Below, one piece after another: positions 30,261-40,659 of a stretch of 64,000 nt of DNA (the stretch's first letter is position 1; the number at the start of each line of letters is the position of its first letter). Source of the DNA: Lactarius indigo. Its lineage: Eukaryota; Basidiomycota; Agaricomycetes; Russulales; Russulaceae. Both the position numbers and the translations under genes were made by a program. The DNA lies in the NCBI GenBank assembly GCA_025766275.1, contig JAFKAC010000009.1, positions 744,001-808,000 on the forward strand. Direction: 5' to 3'. The notes below the pieces were generated by a model. The model had not been told where the DNA came from. It made no database searches and saw only the letters and a list, made by a program, of their open reading frames with translations.

Positions 30261-32327
30261 TCATCGGCAATGCGTTCTAGTGCGGTGGCGCGCTCCAAGC
30301 GATAGATGGCGTCGCGTCGGTCGTCCTGTGCGCACTCGATCATTGCGCGGAGTTGACTCACCCTCGCCCGAAGTCGATCCAACTCGTAGCTGGCCGCAGC
30401 GGAAGCGCGTAACTTCTGCGGTGAGCGACTCATCGTTGATACGATTGAGCGCGCGGTCGGTGATCTTATCCGCCTCGAAGACAACGAGGTCTTCGTGCGG
30501 ATATGTGGGGCGGAGCGCCGCGGACACGTGAGGCTCGGCGTAGAAGGGCTTACCATAGACGTGTGGCGAGCCTGGTATGACTCCTAGTATAAGGGGGTCC
30601 GCTCCTCCAATGATTTGGACATGCGATGCGTCCCTTTCTACTCCGTCTGGCCCGGTGATGGGGTATCGAATGTAATGGGGTCGTCGGTTCGCCCGGAACC
30701 CTTCAGGCGCAATGACATGCGCGGGGTCCTCGGCGGCGGTGAATGGACGGCGACCGGCGGCACCAGGCACGCGCACACGTCCTCGATACATGGGGGACCC
30801 GTCGGAGTAGACGAGCCAGGGCGTGACGAGGGGATTATCAGGGTCGCGTTTCGTTCGAAGGAAGGTGTGTCTCGCCGGGTAATAATCTTCGTCGTCATGG
30901 CCAGCCTCAGCTGCCGCCATCGCTGCCGTCGCTCGCGCATCTCCCTCAGTCGGGCCGCTGCTGAGTCCAGCTGCTCCTTCTGCCACGCTGCCGCTACCCT
31001 CTTCCAACCCTCCAACTCGTACTCCATCAGCGCTTGAACGCTGGTCGTTGCTCGGGAAAACTCCACGAATGCCGATGAGGTCGTCGCTTGGGGGGATAGC
31101 GGCGATGGGTTCACGCTCGCCGCGATCGTTTTGGAAGACGTGGACGACGGCTCGGTCGTTGTCGGGGGTGGTCGTCGGGTCTGGGAATCTGGTGACAACG
31201 TTGGCCCATTCTTGTGCGGTGATGGGCCCCTCTGCTGGTGCAAGAGGTGTCCATGGTGTGAGCTGAGTGTTGGGAACTTCGGTGTCGTCGTCCTCTGCCA
31301 AGAGGGCGCGGGCGTCTTCTGCGAGGGAATCGAGGAGTTGCGCCTGTGTGACATGTCGTAGTGGAGAAGTGGGCATAAGAGTAATGGTTGAGCGAAGGAA
31401 GAGGGGATGACTGTCCTCCACTCGGGCGACCCCCACTTTATCTCTTCTGCCGTGGGTTTGTGCTTCCTGATACAAACGGAGCGCTTCCGGCGCAAAGACG
31501 TCATCCTTGTTGACCCACTGGTTCTCCGAGTCTGGGTATCCCTTCCATTTGACCAGATACTGGAGGCGTCTTCCTCTGCCGAAATGCCGAGTGTCTAGAA
31601 TGGCCTCGACCTCGTATTCCTCTTCCCCATCTATCAGTTCGGGCGGTGGTCGTGTGAAGTTCTCTCCGTGCAGGGAAGTTTGCTTATACGGTGTGAGAAG
31701 ATCGATATGAAACACTGGGTGGATACTCCACTGCGTGGGAAGTTCCAATCGATAGTTGTAAGGGGACATCACCTGTACCACCCGAAAGGGTCCGTGGCGT
31801 CGCGCCGCTAGTTTCGCTGTAGGCTGATTGGTTCGAAGATGTTTGCCCTCAAGCCATACAAGGTCGCTGACGCTGAACTTGGGCGTATCTTTGTTGCGCA
31901 CCCATGACTCTTGCACCTTCTTTATAAGGCGTTGGGCATCGTTTCTAGCTTCTTTCAGCTGTGTTAGTCGCTCGGTCGCAAGGGGAATGGGAGATGGCTT
32001 ATCCATCCAATCCGCTTGCGGGTTATACCCCATCAGAAGTTGGAACGGCGACTCTTTGGTGTGTTCATGTGGCCAGTTGTTGTGCGCAAATTCGGCGATT
32101 GGTAGGTAAGCTTCCCAATTGTCTTGCCGCTCATTTACCCAAAAGCGTAGGTACTGTTCCAGCCACTGGTTAGTGCGTTCGGACTGCCCATCAGTACGCG
32201 GATGATATGCAGTTGATATGTTCTGTTGAATCCCCAGAATGCGGCATACTTCTTTGGTAAACTTGGACGTAAAGCGGGGGTCGCGGTCGCTTATTATTTT
32301 GCGCGGCAGCCCGAAGCGTTTGAACAC
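30261..32327 (-). CDS. Gypsy-2 integrase C-terminal part, chromodomain and extension
   Basis: A 688-codon frame opened internally. Residues 14-51 hold SDRDPRFTSKFTKEVCRILG and HPRTDGQSERTNQW (second catalytic Asp and Glu of integrase). The C-terminal integrase domain (SDLVWLEGKHLRTN, FRVVQVMSPYNYRL) is followed by a chromodomain at about 235-285 (EEEYEVEAILDTRHFGRGRR, LQYLVKWKGYPDSENQW). This marks the element as a chromovirus, whose integrase is expected to read histone marks. Residues about 300-688 are the uncharacterised extension described for gypsy-1. A one-base insertion near 30398 (CCGCAGCGG) shifts the last 60 codons, which continue in another frame to 30227. Confidence 0.85.
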   Translation of the reverse strand: MFKRFGLPRKIISDRDPRFTSKFTKEVCRILGIQQNISTAYHPRTDGQSERTNQWLEQYLRFWVNERQDNWEAYLPIAEFAHNNWPHEHTKESPFQLLMGYNPQADWMDKPSPIPLATERLTQLKEARNDAQRLIKKVQESWVRNKDTPKFSVSDLVWLEGKHLRTNQPTAKLAARRHGPFRVVQVMSPYNYRLELPTQWSIHPVFHIDLLTPYKQTSLHGENFTRPPPELIDGEEEYEVEAILDTRHFGRGRRLQYLVKWKGYPDSENQWVNKDDVFAPEALRLYQEAQTHGRRDKVGVARVEDSHPLFLRSTITLMPTSPLRHVTQAQLLDSLAEDARALLAEDDDTEVPNTQLTPWTPLAPAEGPITAQEWANVVTRFPDPTTTPDNDRAVVHVFQNDRGEREPIAAIPPSDDLIGIRGVFPSNDQRSSADGVRVGGLEEGSGSVAEGAAGLSSGPTEGDARATAAMAAAEAGHDDEDYYPARHTFLRTKRDPDNPLVTPWLVYSDGSPMYRGRVRVPGAAGRRPFTAAEDPAHVIAPEGFRANRRPHYIRYPITGPDGVERDASHVQIIGGADPLILGVIPGSPHVYGKPFYAEPHVSAALRPTYPHEDLVVFEADKITDRALNRINDESLTAEVTRFRCGQLRVGSTSGEGESTPRNDRVRTGRPTRRHLSLGARHRTRTHCR

Positions 32328-32372
32328 CTGGGTGACGTACAGAGTCGCCGTTTCTTCTGCGGTGATTTCTTC

Positions 32373-34900
32373 TCAACATGGGATGAAGATGGAGGCTTTG
32401 CTGCAGTCGTGGTCTGTGACAGTTAGTATACTGTCGTACCCCTTAGAGACGGGGAGCTTGGTGATGAAGTCTACCGCCACTGTGTGGAACGGCATGGCTT
32501 CCAATATTGGCGTGATGGGATGCAACGCGGCCCGTATGGGCCTTGTGTTGACTTTGTTCCTTTGGCATTCTGCGCAGCCTTGCACGTACTCGTATACATC
32601 TTTCCGGAGTCGCGGCCACCAGTAGTGTCTCTCCAGGATGCGTTGAGTTTTCGCAATTCCCGGATGGCCGTGTATCGGCAGGTCGTGATGGTCGTGTATT
32701 AGTACACGTTGAGTTGACGCCGGTCCTGTGATTACGAACCTGCCGTCCTTGTACCATTCTCCTTGTATTTTCTTGAGGTGATAAGGGTCGACCCATATCT
32801 TGATCACCTCCTCGTCTTGTTGGTGGCGTGGTTGTAGTAGATTTGGGTTTGCGATGAAGGTGCGCACGGTGTTAAGGGTTCGTACGAAGACTTCGGGGGG
32901 TAGGACCACTACTTCGCTGTTGTCCTCGACTCCTTGGTTGTAATCCGGTTGTCTCGACAGTGCATCTGCCCGTCCGTTGTTCTTTCCCTTAATGTGATGA
33001 ATTTCGAAGTCAGTATTCAGAGAGTTCGAGTACTTCCCTGGCGACTCGTCTGCTGATCTTCTGTGGCGACTTCCAGTATTGCAGGTTCAGATGGTCCGAA
33101 TAGATTTTAATCTTGTGGGGGGCACCTGCGAGAAGTGGTCGCCAGTTTCGTAGGGCCTTAACTATTGCGAGCAGCTCTAGGTCATAGATGTCGTAGTTTC
33201 TTTCGGCTTCAGAAAGCGTCGCCGAATAGTAACCTATGGGATGTTGCTTGCCGTCAGATTTCTTTTGCAGTAATACGGCTCCCACCGCATAGCCCGAAGC
33301 GTCTACTTCCAACTCGAATGGATCTTGAAGGATGGGGTGCGCTAGCACCGGTTCCTCCGTTACAAGACGTTTTAGGGTGTTGAATGCCCTTTCTTCTTCT
33401 TCAGTCCATCGCCATTCTTCGTCCTTCCGTGTTAGTTTAGTGAGCAGCTTGGCGTGAGTTGCGAAACCGCAGATAAAGAGTCTGTAAAAGTTACAGAAGC
33501 CAAGGAAAGAACGGACGTCCTTGACTTTTGTCGGTGTTGGCCAGTCCTTGATACCTTGAACTTTTACAGGGTCCATTCGGGTCACCCCCCTCTCAAGGAT
33601 TACCCCCAGGTAATCCATCCGCGGTTGATGGAACAGGCACTTCTCGAGTTTGAAGTAGAGGTCGTGTTCCTCCGCAACGCGTAAGACGTCGCAGACGGCG
33701 GCTACATGGGCCAGTCAGATTGTGGTCAACGTGAGTAGCGATACCAATATTGTCCATGTAGACGCGTATGGTAGTGCCCAGCTGTTCGTGCTTTGCTATT
33801 GTGTCGCGATAAATGTGGTTCATCATGGCTTGGAAGGTGGCGGGGGAGTTAGTGAGCCCGAAGAACATAACCGTGGGTTCGAAGAGGCCGAATTTAGTCT
33901 TGAATGCTGCCTTTTCCTGATCGCCGTCGCGAATGCGTATGTTGTTGTAGCCCCACCGGATGTCGAGTTTCGTGTAGATGTGGGCATTGCTGAGGTCGAG
34001 GATGAGGTCTTGTATTAGTGGTAGCGGGTATTGATTTCGAATGGTGTGGGAGTTGATGACCCGGTAGTCCTGTACCGGTCGTAGTTTTCCGTCCTTCTTT
34101 TTAATGAAGAAGAAGGAGGATGCGTACGGGGAGATAGAAGGGCACAGGTACCCCTGCTTCAGCTTTTCCTCTAGAAACTCTTTGAGTTCGCCCTCTTCTT
34201 TTTGGGTCATGGGATAGATCTTGCAGTCGATGGCGGCTGGCGCGGATGGTTTGAAGTCTATCGCGTGATCCCACGGCCTTGCCGGGGGAAAGCGGTGTGA
34301 GGCTTGCTCGTTAAAAAGTTTACTGAACATTGCGTATTCCTGAGGGAGCACTGCTGCCGTTTGGTGTTGTTTCGCTTGTATGGCCAACTCCGTCGAGGTG
34401 GTGGCTCTTACGAACGTCTCTTCTTCTAGTTCCCGCACAATGTCCTCCTTCTCGGCCACAATGAGGGCTCGAATGGTCGTTGTTGATAGCAACGCTTTGG
34501 TAGTTGCTAATATTACCGGCTGCATATCGGGGTGTATGGTGGCAGTGGCCCAGCTGATGGTTGGTTCAAATGTGCTTAGCCATGGATAGCCCAGCACCAT
34601 GTCTTCGCTTCCAAGGTCGGTGATCAGGAAGGTCATTTGCTTTATCTGTCCCCGTGTTTTCACTTCTAGGTTAACATAATGAGTGATTAACCCAGCTTTG
34701 TTTTCCGTGTTGTCTATATTCCATATCTTGCGAGGCGTGTTTAGTGGCTGTGTTTGGATACCAGCCCGTTTTGCTAGGCTGGGTCAGGATGAAGTTGTCA
34801 GGTCGCGCCGGAGTCGACCAGCGCATTTGTTTCAGTCGTTTGGTAATTCGTACGGACAGTTACTGGAATTCTCATAGATCGATAGCGCGTTGTCACAATT
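32373..34900 (-). pseudogene. Gypsy-2 pol: protease, RT, RNase H, integrase N-terminal part (broken)
   Basis: Three overlapping frame pieces cover the gypsy-1 pol product: 34663-33593 (end of protease to RT), 33618-33010 (RT to RNase H) and 32909-32373 (integrase zinc region and first Asp). Breaks: A inserted in CpG at 34800 and 34786 (protease), 33713 (RT, just after the catalytic box, here YMDN) and 33012 (RNase H); CGA to TGA at 32373-32375. The RT catalytic box YMDD of gypsy-1 reads YMDN here, a second inactivating change. It is not functional as written. Confidence 0.9.
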
Positions 34901-34940
34901 ACAGAATTACATTGAAGAGCCCTCACCCAGACTGACGGGT

Positions 34941-36486
34941 TCAGGTGTCCCGAAAACCCTCTTTCCCCCATAGATCTTGAAGTATGAGATCTTTTACTTC
35001 ATCCGTACTGTTGGCCACTTGTGTAAGCCACTCTTTGGCCTGTTCTCCTGCTGTCCTTGTGCTTGCAGCGTTGATTTGGGGTGCGGGCGTCGCGCTTGGC
35101 GCCGGCGACATGTACCCGGGTAGTGACGGCGCATACTGTGATGGCGCGTACTGTGAGACGGGTCCCTGAGGATATCCCGTAGTTTCGATCATGCGACTGC
35201 TGGATGGAGCAGCCTGCCATTGTTGCTGCGTGCGCGGATGCGGACAATTTCGTGAGAGGTGGCCGGGAGCGTGACAGTTATAGCAAAGGACGTTCCTTAA
35301 GTCTCTCCGGGATCCTCCTCTTCCTCGTCCTCGAGCCCCCAGTCCTCCTCTTGGTGGGAATGGTGGCGTAGGCCAGTCGCGGTGTGGTAGTTTGTTGAAG
35401 TCGATGTCTTTGGACCCCGCGAGCCTTACCTTGGCACGGTCAGCTGAGGTGTCCATCGCCCATGGGTTAGTTTGTGGCAGGTTTTGCAGGAGCGTCCATC
35501 CCGCGTTGCCGCCTTGCTTTTTTGGTTGTGTCGTCGTATTCTTGTGCTCATTGAGTCGCGCTTTGAGGTGTATATAGTTCTTCTGCCGTTTGAGGACGGC
35601 TCTTTTCCAGTCGTCGAACGTGACGGGGTCGTCGAACTGGAATGCGTTTTTGAACAGTTCCTTGGGTAAACCCGACGTGAAGAGGTCGATGGTTTGGGGT
35701 TCGTTGAGGCGATAGTGAGCCTTCCGTGCAAGCTGTTCAAAATCATTGACGTACTTGTCAATATCTTCTCCTGCCATTTTGAAACCCTTTCATAGTATGG
35801 CTTGGGCTTGCTCTCTTTCTAGCGTGTTTTCGAACCTCTGGCTGAATCCATCGGCCACGGCGTTCCATAGGTCGCGAGTATAGGGACTGATTCCTTGTTG
35901 TATTTGCCTGTTGAGCCAGTTCAGGAAGGATAGGACCCATTCGCTGACTGCTCCGCCTTTGATGTAGGAAAGAAACAGGAGGCATCTCCTGTAGTCGTTG
36001 CGCATGATAGGGGCATCTAGATTCATGCCCCAGTAAACAGTGCCACTGCGTCAAGAATTGGTCTACTTTGAGTCTATCTCCGTCAAAGATGGAAGGTGGC
36101 TCACCGGTTAATTTTTCATTGTGGTGTCCTCCTCCTCCGGCATCTCCACCTCCTCCGCCACCGCCTCCTCCACCTCCTGGTGGTCCCGTGGGTGGCATTC
36201 TTGGTGGTTCGGTCCTTCGTAGGTCGAATGGGATGCCCCCCCCTGGTGGCGGTGGCGGGTCCCCGTTCGGCCCTCCTACCCCTGGTGGGAGGTCTAATGT
36301 GGGTTGTCGTCCGGATGGGGGATCTCCTCGATCCGACCCTATTGCTCGAAAGATGGCTACGTCGTCTGCGGTCATTCGTACGCCGGTTTCGGGGTTAATG
36401 GGCATGAGGATTTCTCGTGCTTCTTCTCGTATTGCGCGCGCTTCTTCAATAGCGACTTCTTCCATTGCTCTCATTATCGTTGCCAT
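34941..36486 (-). pseudogene. Gypsy-2 gag (broken)
   Basis: Same product as gypsy-1 gag, starting at the ATG of MATIMRAMEE (36486). The frame is shifted by an A inserted in a CpG at 36039 (AAACAGTGCC for AAACGTGCC) and carries a CGA-to-TGA stop at 35790-35792. The C-terminal part with the CCHC knuckle CYNCHAPGHLSRNC is open to 34941. At the gag/pol junction the gypsy-1 G GGA AAA reads GGGGGAAAG here, a poorer slippery site. Confidence 0.88.
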
Positions 36487-37022
36487 AATGGCTGGTGATC
36501 AGATGTGAATTGGTTCTGGTTCTGTAATGTGCGCGGACTCAGCTCGTTCGATGAGGAGATCTTGTATTGCTCCTCCGCTAGTTTCTGTTTGATTTGGCTC
36601 TCGTCCTTCACTCTCGTCTTGGCTTTGTTCTTCTTCTTCTTCTGATACTACTTCTCCGGTAGAGTGTTCTCGTACTTGTCTGTCGATGGGACCCCAATCT
36701 GCTCGGCTGTTGAGCTCTCGGGCGTCGATATCACACCGATATCTGGGTCCTGCTGGTCGTATGACGTCCCACTGGGATTCTATGGGGTTCCACGTAACCT
36801 CTGTCCAACACAAGTGGTCGAAGTTAAACTCAACTGGTCGGAATCTACTAGGTCCGTTGAATTCCACGAAATATCCGGTTTCTTCTTGTCTTTCCCTCCA
36901 ACTAGCGGCTTGCAGAAAACGCGTAGGGACGTTGCGTTCTCCTCTTCTTGGGAGCGAATAGGGACGGAAACTCGTCCACTGGTCTCTGGTTGTTACAGGC
37001 CACGGTGGTATCTTGGTCTTAA
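36487..37022 (-). other. Gypsy-2 leader, empty copia site and self-primer site
   Basis: 536 bp between the 5' LTR and the gag ATG. The primer-binding site AAGACCAAGAT (minus strand) is at 37010-37020. The ATG-less open frame seen in gypsy-1 is interrupted here by TGA at 36499-36501 and an A inserted in a CpG at 36997. CTGTA around 36523-36527 is the site where copia entered gypsy-1. Confidence 0.7.
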
Positions 37023-37527
37023 TGTAACGCCGTCACGACGTTAGCTCGACTTGAGCTCTATAGAGGCGGTAACAACTTAGCGAATGGCTTGAAGACACGA
37101 AGGTCCAAGCGTAGACAATAGTGAACACTCGAAGGTGCACTTCAATGGGTTGCTGTCCTGTGCCGCGAGCGAAGGCGGACTCCGGTTTACTGTTTAAGAG
37201 GGGAAACAAGAGGGAAAGAGAGAGAGAACAAGTGACGATTCAAGAAGACCAAGATGGCGTATCTTGGTCTTCACAAGACAGGTTAAATACAAGTTGAGCA
37301 GGCTTTCAAGCGCTGCTATGAGTCACAGTAGTGTAGCGTCCAACGTATCGCGTAAGTAGCTCGAACCCTAATACTACTACTACTAGTATTAGTGGCATAG
37401 TCCTCAGTCAGCAATCACCACGCAATCTCCTATCGTACTCGTAATCGCCTATCGTAAGTCCGCAACTAATCTACCTTACCGCCGTAGTTGCAACCGGTAC
37501 AGTAAGGGTATGATTCAAAGCGTAACA
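37023..37527 (-). repeat. Gypsy-2 5' LTR
   Basis: 505 bp. On the coding strand a TATTTAA box (37289-37283) precedes the inverted repeat GAAGACCAAGAT-ACGCC-ATCTTGGTCTTC (37272-37244). About 34 nt after the box the sequence ATCTTGGTCTTC would begin the transcript. Confidence 0.93.
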
Positions 37528-39283
37528 CGGAGCGGCGATGGGATTTGGCGCCGCTGCCATCCCATCTTGGCCACTTTTGTTGGCGACTATCCAGAACAGG
37601 GGCTAGTTGCATGCACCCGCTTTGGGCGCTGCCCAAAGTGTCTTGTTCCAGTTGACCAACTCGGCAATTACATCGACTTTCCTGCTCGGAACCATGTGGA
37701 CATGGTTGACACGTACATGTTGGCTAGTGAAGACATACGCCGATTTCGCGCAGTCTGCCAAGAAGCCGGACTGAAGCCAATTTTTCGTCCATTTTGGACC
37801 GTGCTCCCACTTGTTGACATTTTCCTATCCATCACCCCGGATGTGCTTCACCAGCTACTCCAAGGCGTTGTGAAGCATGTCAAGGCTTGGCTGACCAGGA
37901 TCTTTGGGGCAGCAGAAGTTGACGCACGTTGCAGGACTTTGCCGCCCAATCACCATATCACACTGTTCGCCAAGGGCATAACGACTCTCTCACGCATTTC
38001 GGGAAAAGAGCACAAGAACATCTGCCGAATCCTTCTCGGACTCATTGTCGACTTAGCCCTTCCAGGTGGGCAACTGCCTACACGTGTGATTAGAGCCGTG
38101 CGTGCGCTGCTCGACTTCAGTGTATTTAGCGCAATACCCTTCCCATTCAAGACAAACGCTTCAACGCCTCGAGGAATGCCTCGCTCGCTTTCATGAAAAC
38201 AAGGACGTTTTCATTGACCTTGGTGTGCGCCGGCACATGGACCTCCCAAAGGTTCACAGTTTGCTTCACTACCGATCTTCGATTACACTATTTGGCACCA
38301 CTGATAACTATAACACGGAACAGTTCGAGCGGCTCCACATCGACTTTACAAAGGACGCGTACCGTGCGACAAACCGGAAAGACGAATATTCTCAGATGAC
38401 AGTATGGCTAGAACGCCGTGAAAAGGTACGAATGCACACGGCATTCGTTGAATGGCAAGAGCAGAACGATCTGACAAGTCCACCGATATCCGCAACTTCT
38501 ACTGGACCCTTGCGAGTTGGCACACGATATCTCAAGATGACCCAACATCCAACCGTCAAGGCTGTCACATTCGATGAACTGGCGACGAGCTATGGCGCCA
38601 TTGATTTCCAGGACGCGTTAGCAGATTTTATTGCCCTTATCAACTACCCTAGTGCCTCAGCAGCGGCGTTGCGTTCTCGGGCAGCTGACACGCTCTTACC
38701 ATTTCGGTCGGTGCCAGTCTTTCACCAAGTCAAATTCACCTCTAGGGAGAACTCGGAAGACTTTGAAATTGTTGACAGTGTGGTTATTCGGCCGGTGCAA
38801 AAGGATGCACATGGGCGCACAGTACCTGAGCGGTTTGACACCGTGCTTGTCCGTGGTAGACAAGACATCATGCATGGAAACAATGGTTAGTTCCGATCAT
38901 ATTTTAGTCCGCACATACAACCCAACTCCACAGGTCACCGAATAGGACAAGTTCGAGTTGTCTTCCAAATCCCAAGCAAAGTTATCTGCGATGTCTTCCT
39001 CAACAATGCCCCAACTCATCTTGCCTACATCGAATGGTTTTCGCCATTGTCTCCAAGACCAGACGTCAATCACCTCATGTATAAGGTGTCTAGGTCAGTA
39101 CAAGGTGGCCGCCGGCGTGCTACAGTCATTCCAGTAGACAGAATAATGGGCAGTGTTCATCTTATCCCCCGATTTGGACGTGCTACACCCCAGGACTGGA
39201 ACAGCTTCTCGGTACTCGAAAAATGTAGTACATTTTATGTTAATTCGTTTAGCGACTGGGATAATTATCTCAGGTTTTCATAG

Positions 39284-39442
39284 ATAGTCGCAAGGATAGT
39301 CGATCAATAGCTGTGATAAATTTGGATAAATTAGACGGCATTTGATTAGCCCAACTTATGATTCGATTATCTCCGTTATATCCTTTATCACTAATTTATC
39401 TGGGCATTATCTCTGGCTAGCGCGGGAGGTTTTTCCCGATGA
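39284..39442. repeat. Plavaka-2 right subterminal and terminal repeats
   Basis: GATAAATT, TTATC and GATAATTAT words (39300-39415) lead into the inverted repeat ending TTTTTCCCGATGA at 39442. Confidence 0.7.
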
Positions 39443-39510
39443 CTTTGCAATATCCGGCATCGTCATCCTCAATGTCACCTGAGGCCGCCGCTTGGGATCC
39501 GCCTGTGTAA
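39443..39510 (+). pseudogene. DUF6535 gene A, 3' end
   Basis: The final stretch of gene A beyond Plavaka-2. GCCTGTGTAACGT (39501-39513) aligns with the end of copy C, GCCTGTGTGACGT (46995-47007). The similarity continues into the 3' flank (39560-39680 against 47080-47190, for example ATGCCCGGTC / ATGCTCGGTC then AAACACT). The reading frame is not continuous with 25403, so gene A also carries small indels. Confidence 0.6.
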
Positions 39511-40435
39511 CGTATGTCCTGATTGCAGCGAAATCAATCTTTACTTGTATCGCTCATACCCACGGCCGGTTACAGCCGGCGTCTTTTTTTTTTTTTCACT
39601 TTAGCTTCATTGCGTTCTGAACAGACACGAAGGACTCAGTATCACCGTCCTAATATCTACATGCCCGGTCATAAACACTTTATTTCTCCCTTTGTTACGG
39701 TACCATTGTCCCGTGCTGCCGTGAGTCAATATTAGGTCAATGACCACCAGAGCCATGGCACCGCGATCCGCCCACTTTTCTTTTAGATTTGTCGTCTATG
39801 CTATCAATGGAGCTCGGGGTGCGTCAACCAGTCGGACGGTCACCGCTGCCTCTTCCTTGCCTACTTCCCGACGCGCACGCGCCTTTGATATCAGATTGCT
39901 TCTGGAATTGTACTGCTCGAGTAGTAACGACAAATACTTACACCCTGACTTCGAGCGCTTTTCGACTGCGAGAACCACATAAGTTATAAAGAGGGAACTG
40001 CAGGAGGAGACGAGGTGCCGCTGCCATTCCTGTAGAACTAAAGGGTTTATTTCGTGCGGGCCCAGGTGAAGAGTGCGCGTGTCAGATAAAGCCTGTCTCG
40101 TCCCGCGTTGACTGATAATAATATATGCAAACCTTGATACTGGGACTCCTAGTCGGCGAAATTTGTGCCGCATTTATTTACGGCATTACAGTTTATCGTG
40201 TGTTATAAAGTATTCGGTACAGTGTGGTGTTATAAGTTCTTCCAGTTGTTCCATGCAAGAACCAAGACAAAAACCAAGAGAGGTCAGATGTACTCGTGCA
40301 CTCCTCGTGGACCCAATGTTGCCGCAAAAGTATAGTCAAATTCTTGCACGCTTCGGAATCGTTTACCCATTATGGGCAAATGACCAAGCGCGTGATGAGC
40401 TGCAGCTTCACCGAGTTCCTGGTAACACTCCCATT
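39511..40435. other. Intergenic region between DUF6535 copies A and B
   Basis: 925 bp with the decayed 3' flank of copy A, a 14-base poly-T (about 39583-39596), and from about 40360 the promoter/leader shared with copy C (TACCCATTATGGGCAAATGA, then TTCACCGAGTTCC). No gene supported. Confidence 0.55.
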
Positions 40436-40659
40436 ATGCCCAAAGACATCTTCTCTATGTATATCACCCGCGTGCAGAAGATCGAAGACGAAAAAGATTT
40501 AGAGCATTGGAAAGGAGGTACAGATGGTATCCTTGTTTTTGTGCGTTTCCGCTCATCGTCAACCACGACGATTCTCGGGTATTTACAGGCTCTCTCCCTC
40601 TTACTTTTCAGACTGGCCTCTTACTGCCCGGTTGGATCCCCTGGTGTCGTCCTCTGACC

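Larger units (their letters stand above)
29691..37527 (-). mobile_element. Gypsy-2: Ty3/gypsy chromovirus (minus orientation)
   Basis: 505-bp LTRs at 29691-30195 and 37023-37527, TG/CA ends, and 5-bp duplication CGGAG (29686-29690, 37528-37532). Same family as gypsy-1, with no copia inside. The two LTRs differ at one position that I can see (GACATTAG/GACGTTAG), so insertion is recent. Yet the internal region carries about seven one-base insertions and three CGA-to-TGA stops relative to gypsy-1. It was therefore defective when inserted and mobilised in trans, or decayed by a focused process, or the indels are read errors. Confidence 0.94.
28223..39283 (+). pseudogene. Plavaka-type transposase (Plavaka-2 copy), split by gypsy-2
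   Basis: Exon 1 starts MIRCAGCNKYFTHSGHSQH with a Cys/His zinc motif and runs into an acidic linker. Later exons give VWAPFRSQCDWEFAHWAKTC, GLSYRTSMELNDIINKALPG, IPCIRSLFGNPEF and FRNKSAYPIYMGIGNIPKDI. The gene breaks at 29690 and resumes at 37528 with the target duplication CGGAG. The core continues with CHPILATFVGDYPEQG, SITPDVLHQLLQGVVKHVKA and NTEQFERLHIDFTKDAYRAT. A 3' exon (from about 38934) ends WDNYLRFS at 39283. Besides the retroelement there is a one-base frameshift at 38119, where TTCAGTG stands for the expected TTCGTG. Product: DDE-type transposase acting on Plavaka ends. Confidence 0.85.
25404..39442. mobile_element. Plavaka-2: Plavaka-type DNA transposon containing gypsy-2
   Basis: Host sequence CTT occurs on both sides (25401-25403 and 39443-39445). 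The terminal inverted repeat is CATCAGGAAAAACCTAC from 25407 against the complement at 39441, CATCGGGAAAAACCTCC. The outer words match Plavaka-1 (CATCnGGrAAA). It carries a DUF6532 gene (minus, 28009-25856) and a transposase gene (plus, 28223-39283) split by gypsy-2. Without gypsy-2 it is about 6.2 kb. It inserted at the 3' end of the same DUF6535 gene that holds Plavaka-1. The right host flank is recognisable because 39465-39680 resembles the 3' end and downstream flank of copy C (46945-47190). Confidence 0.85.

Noticed and set aside
1928..37527. Classical repeat-induced point mutation of the gypsy copies
   Set aside because: Transitions are few and mostly at CpG; the dense C-to-T change of RIP is absent. 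CpG methylation and deamination explains the substitutions better.
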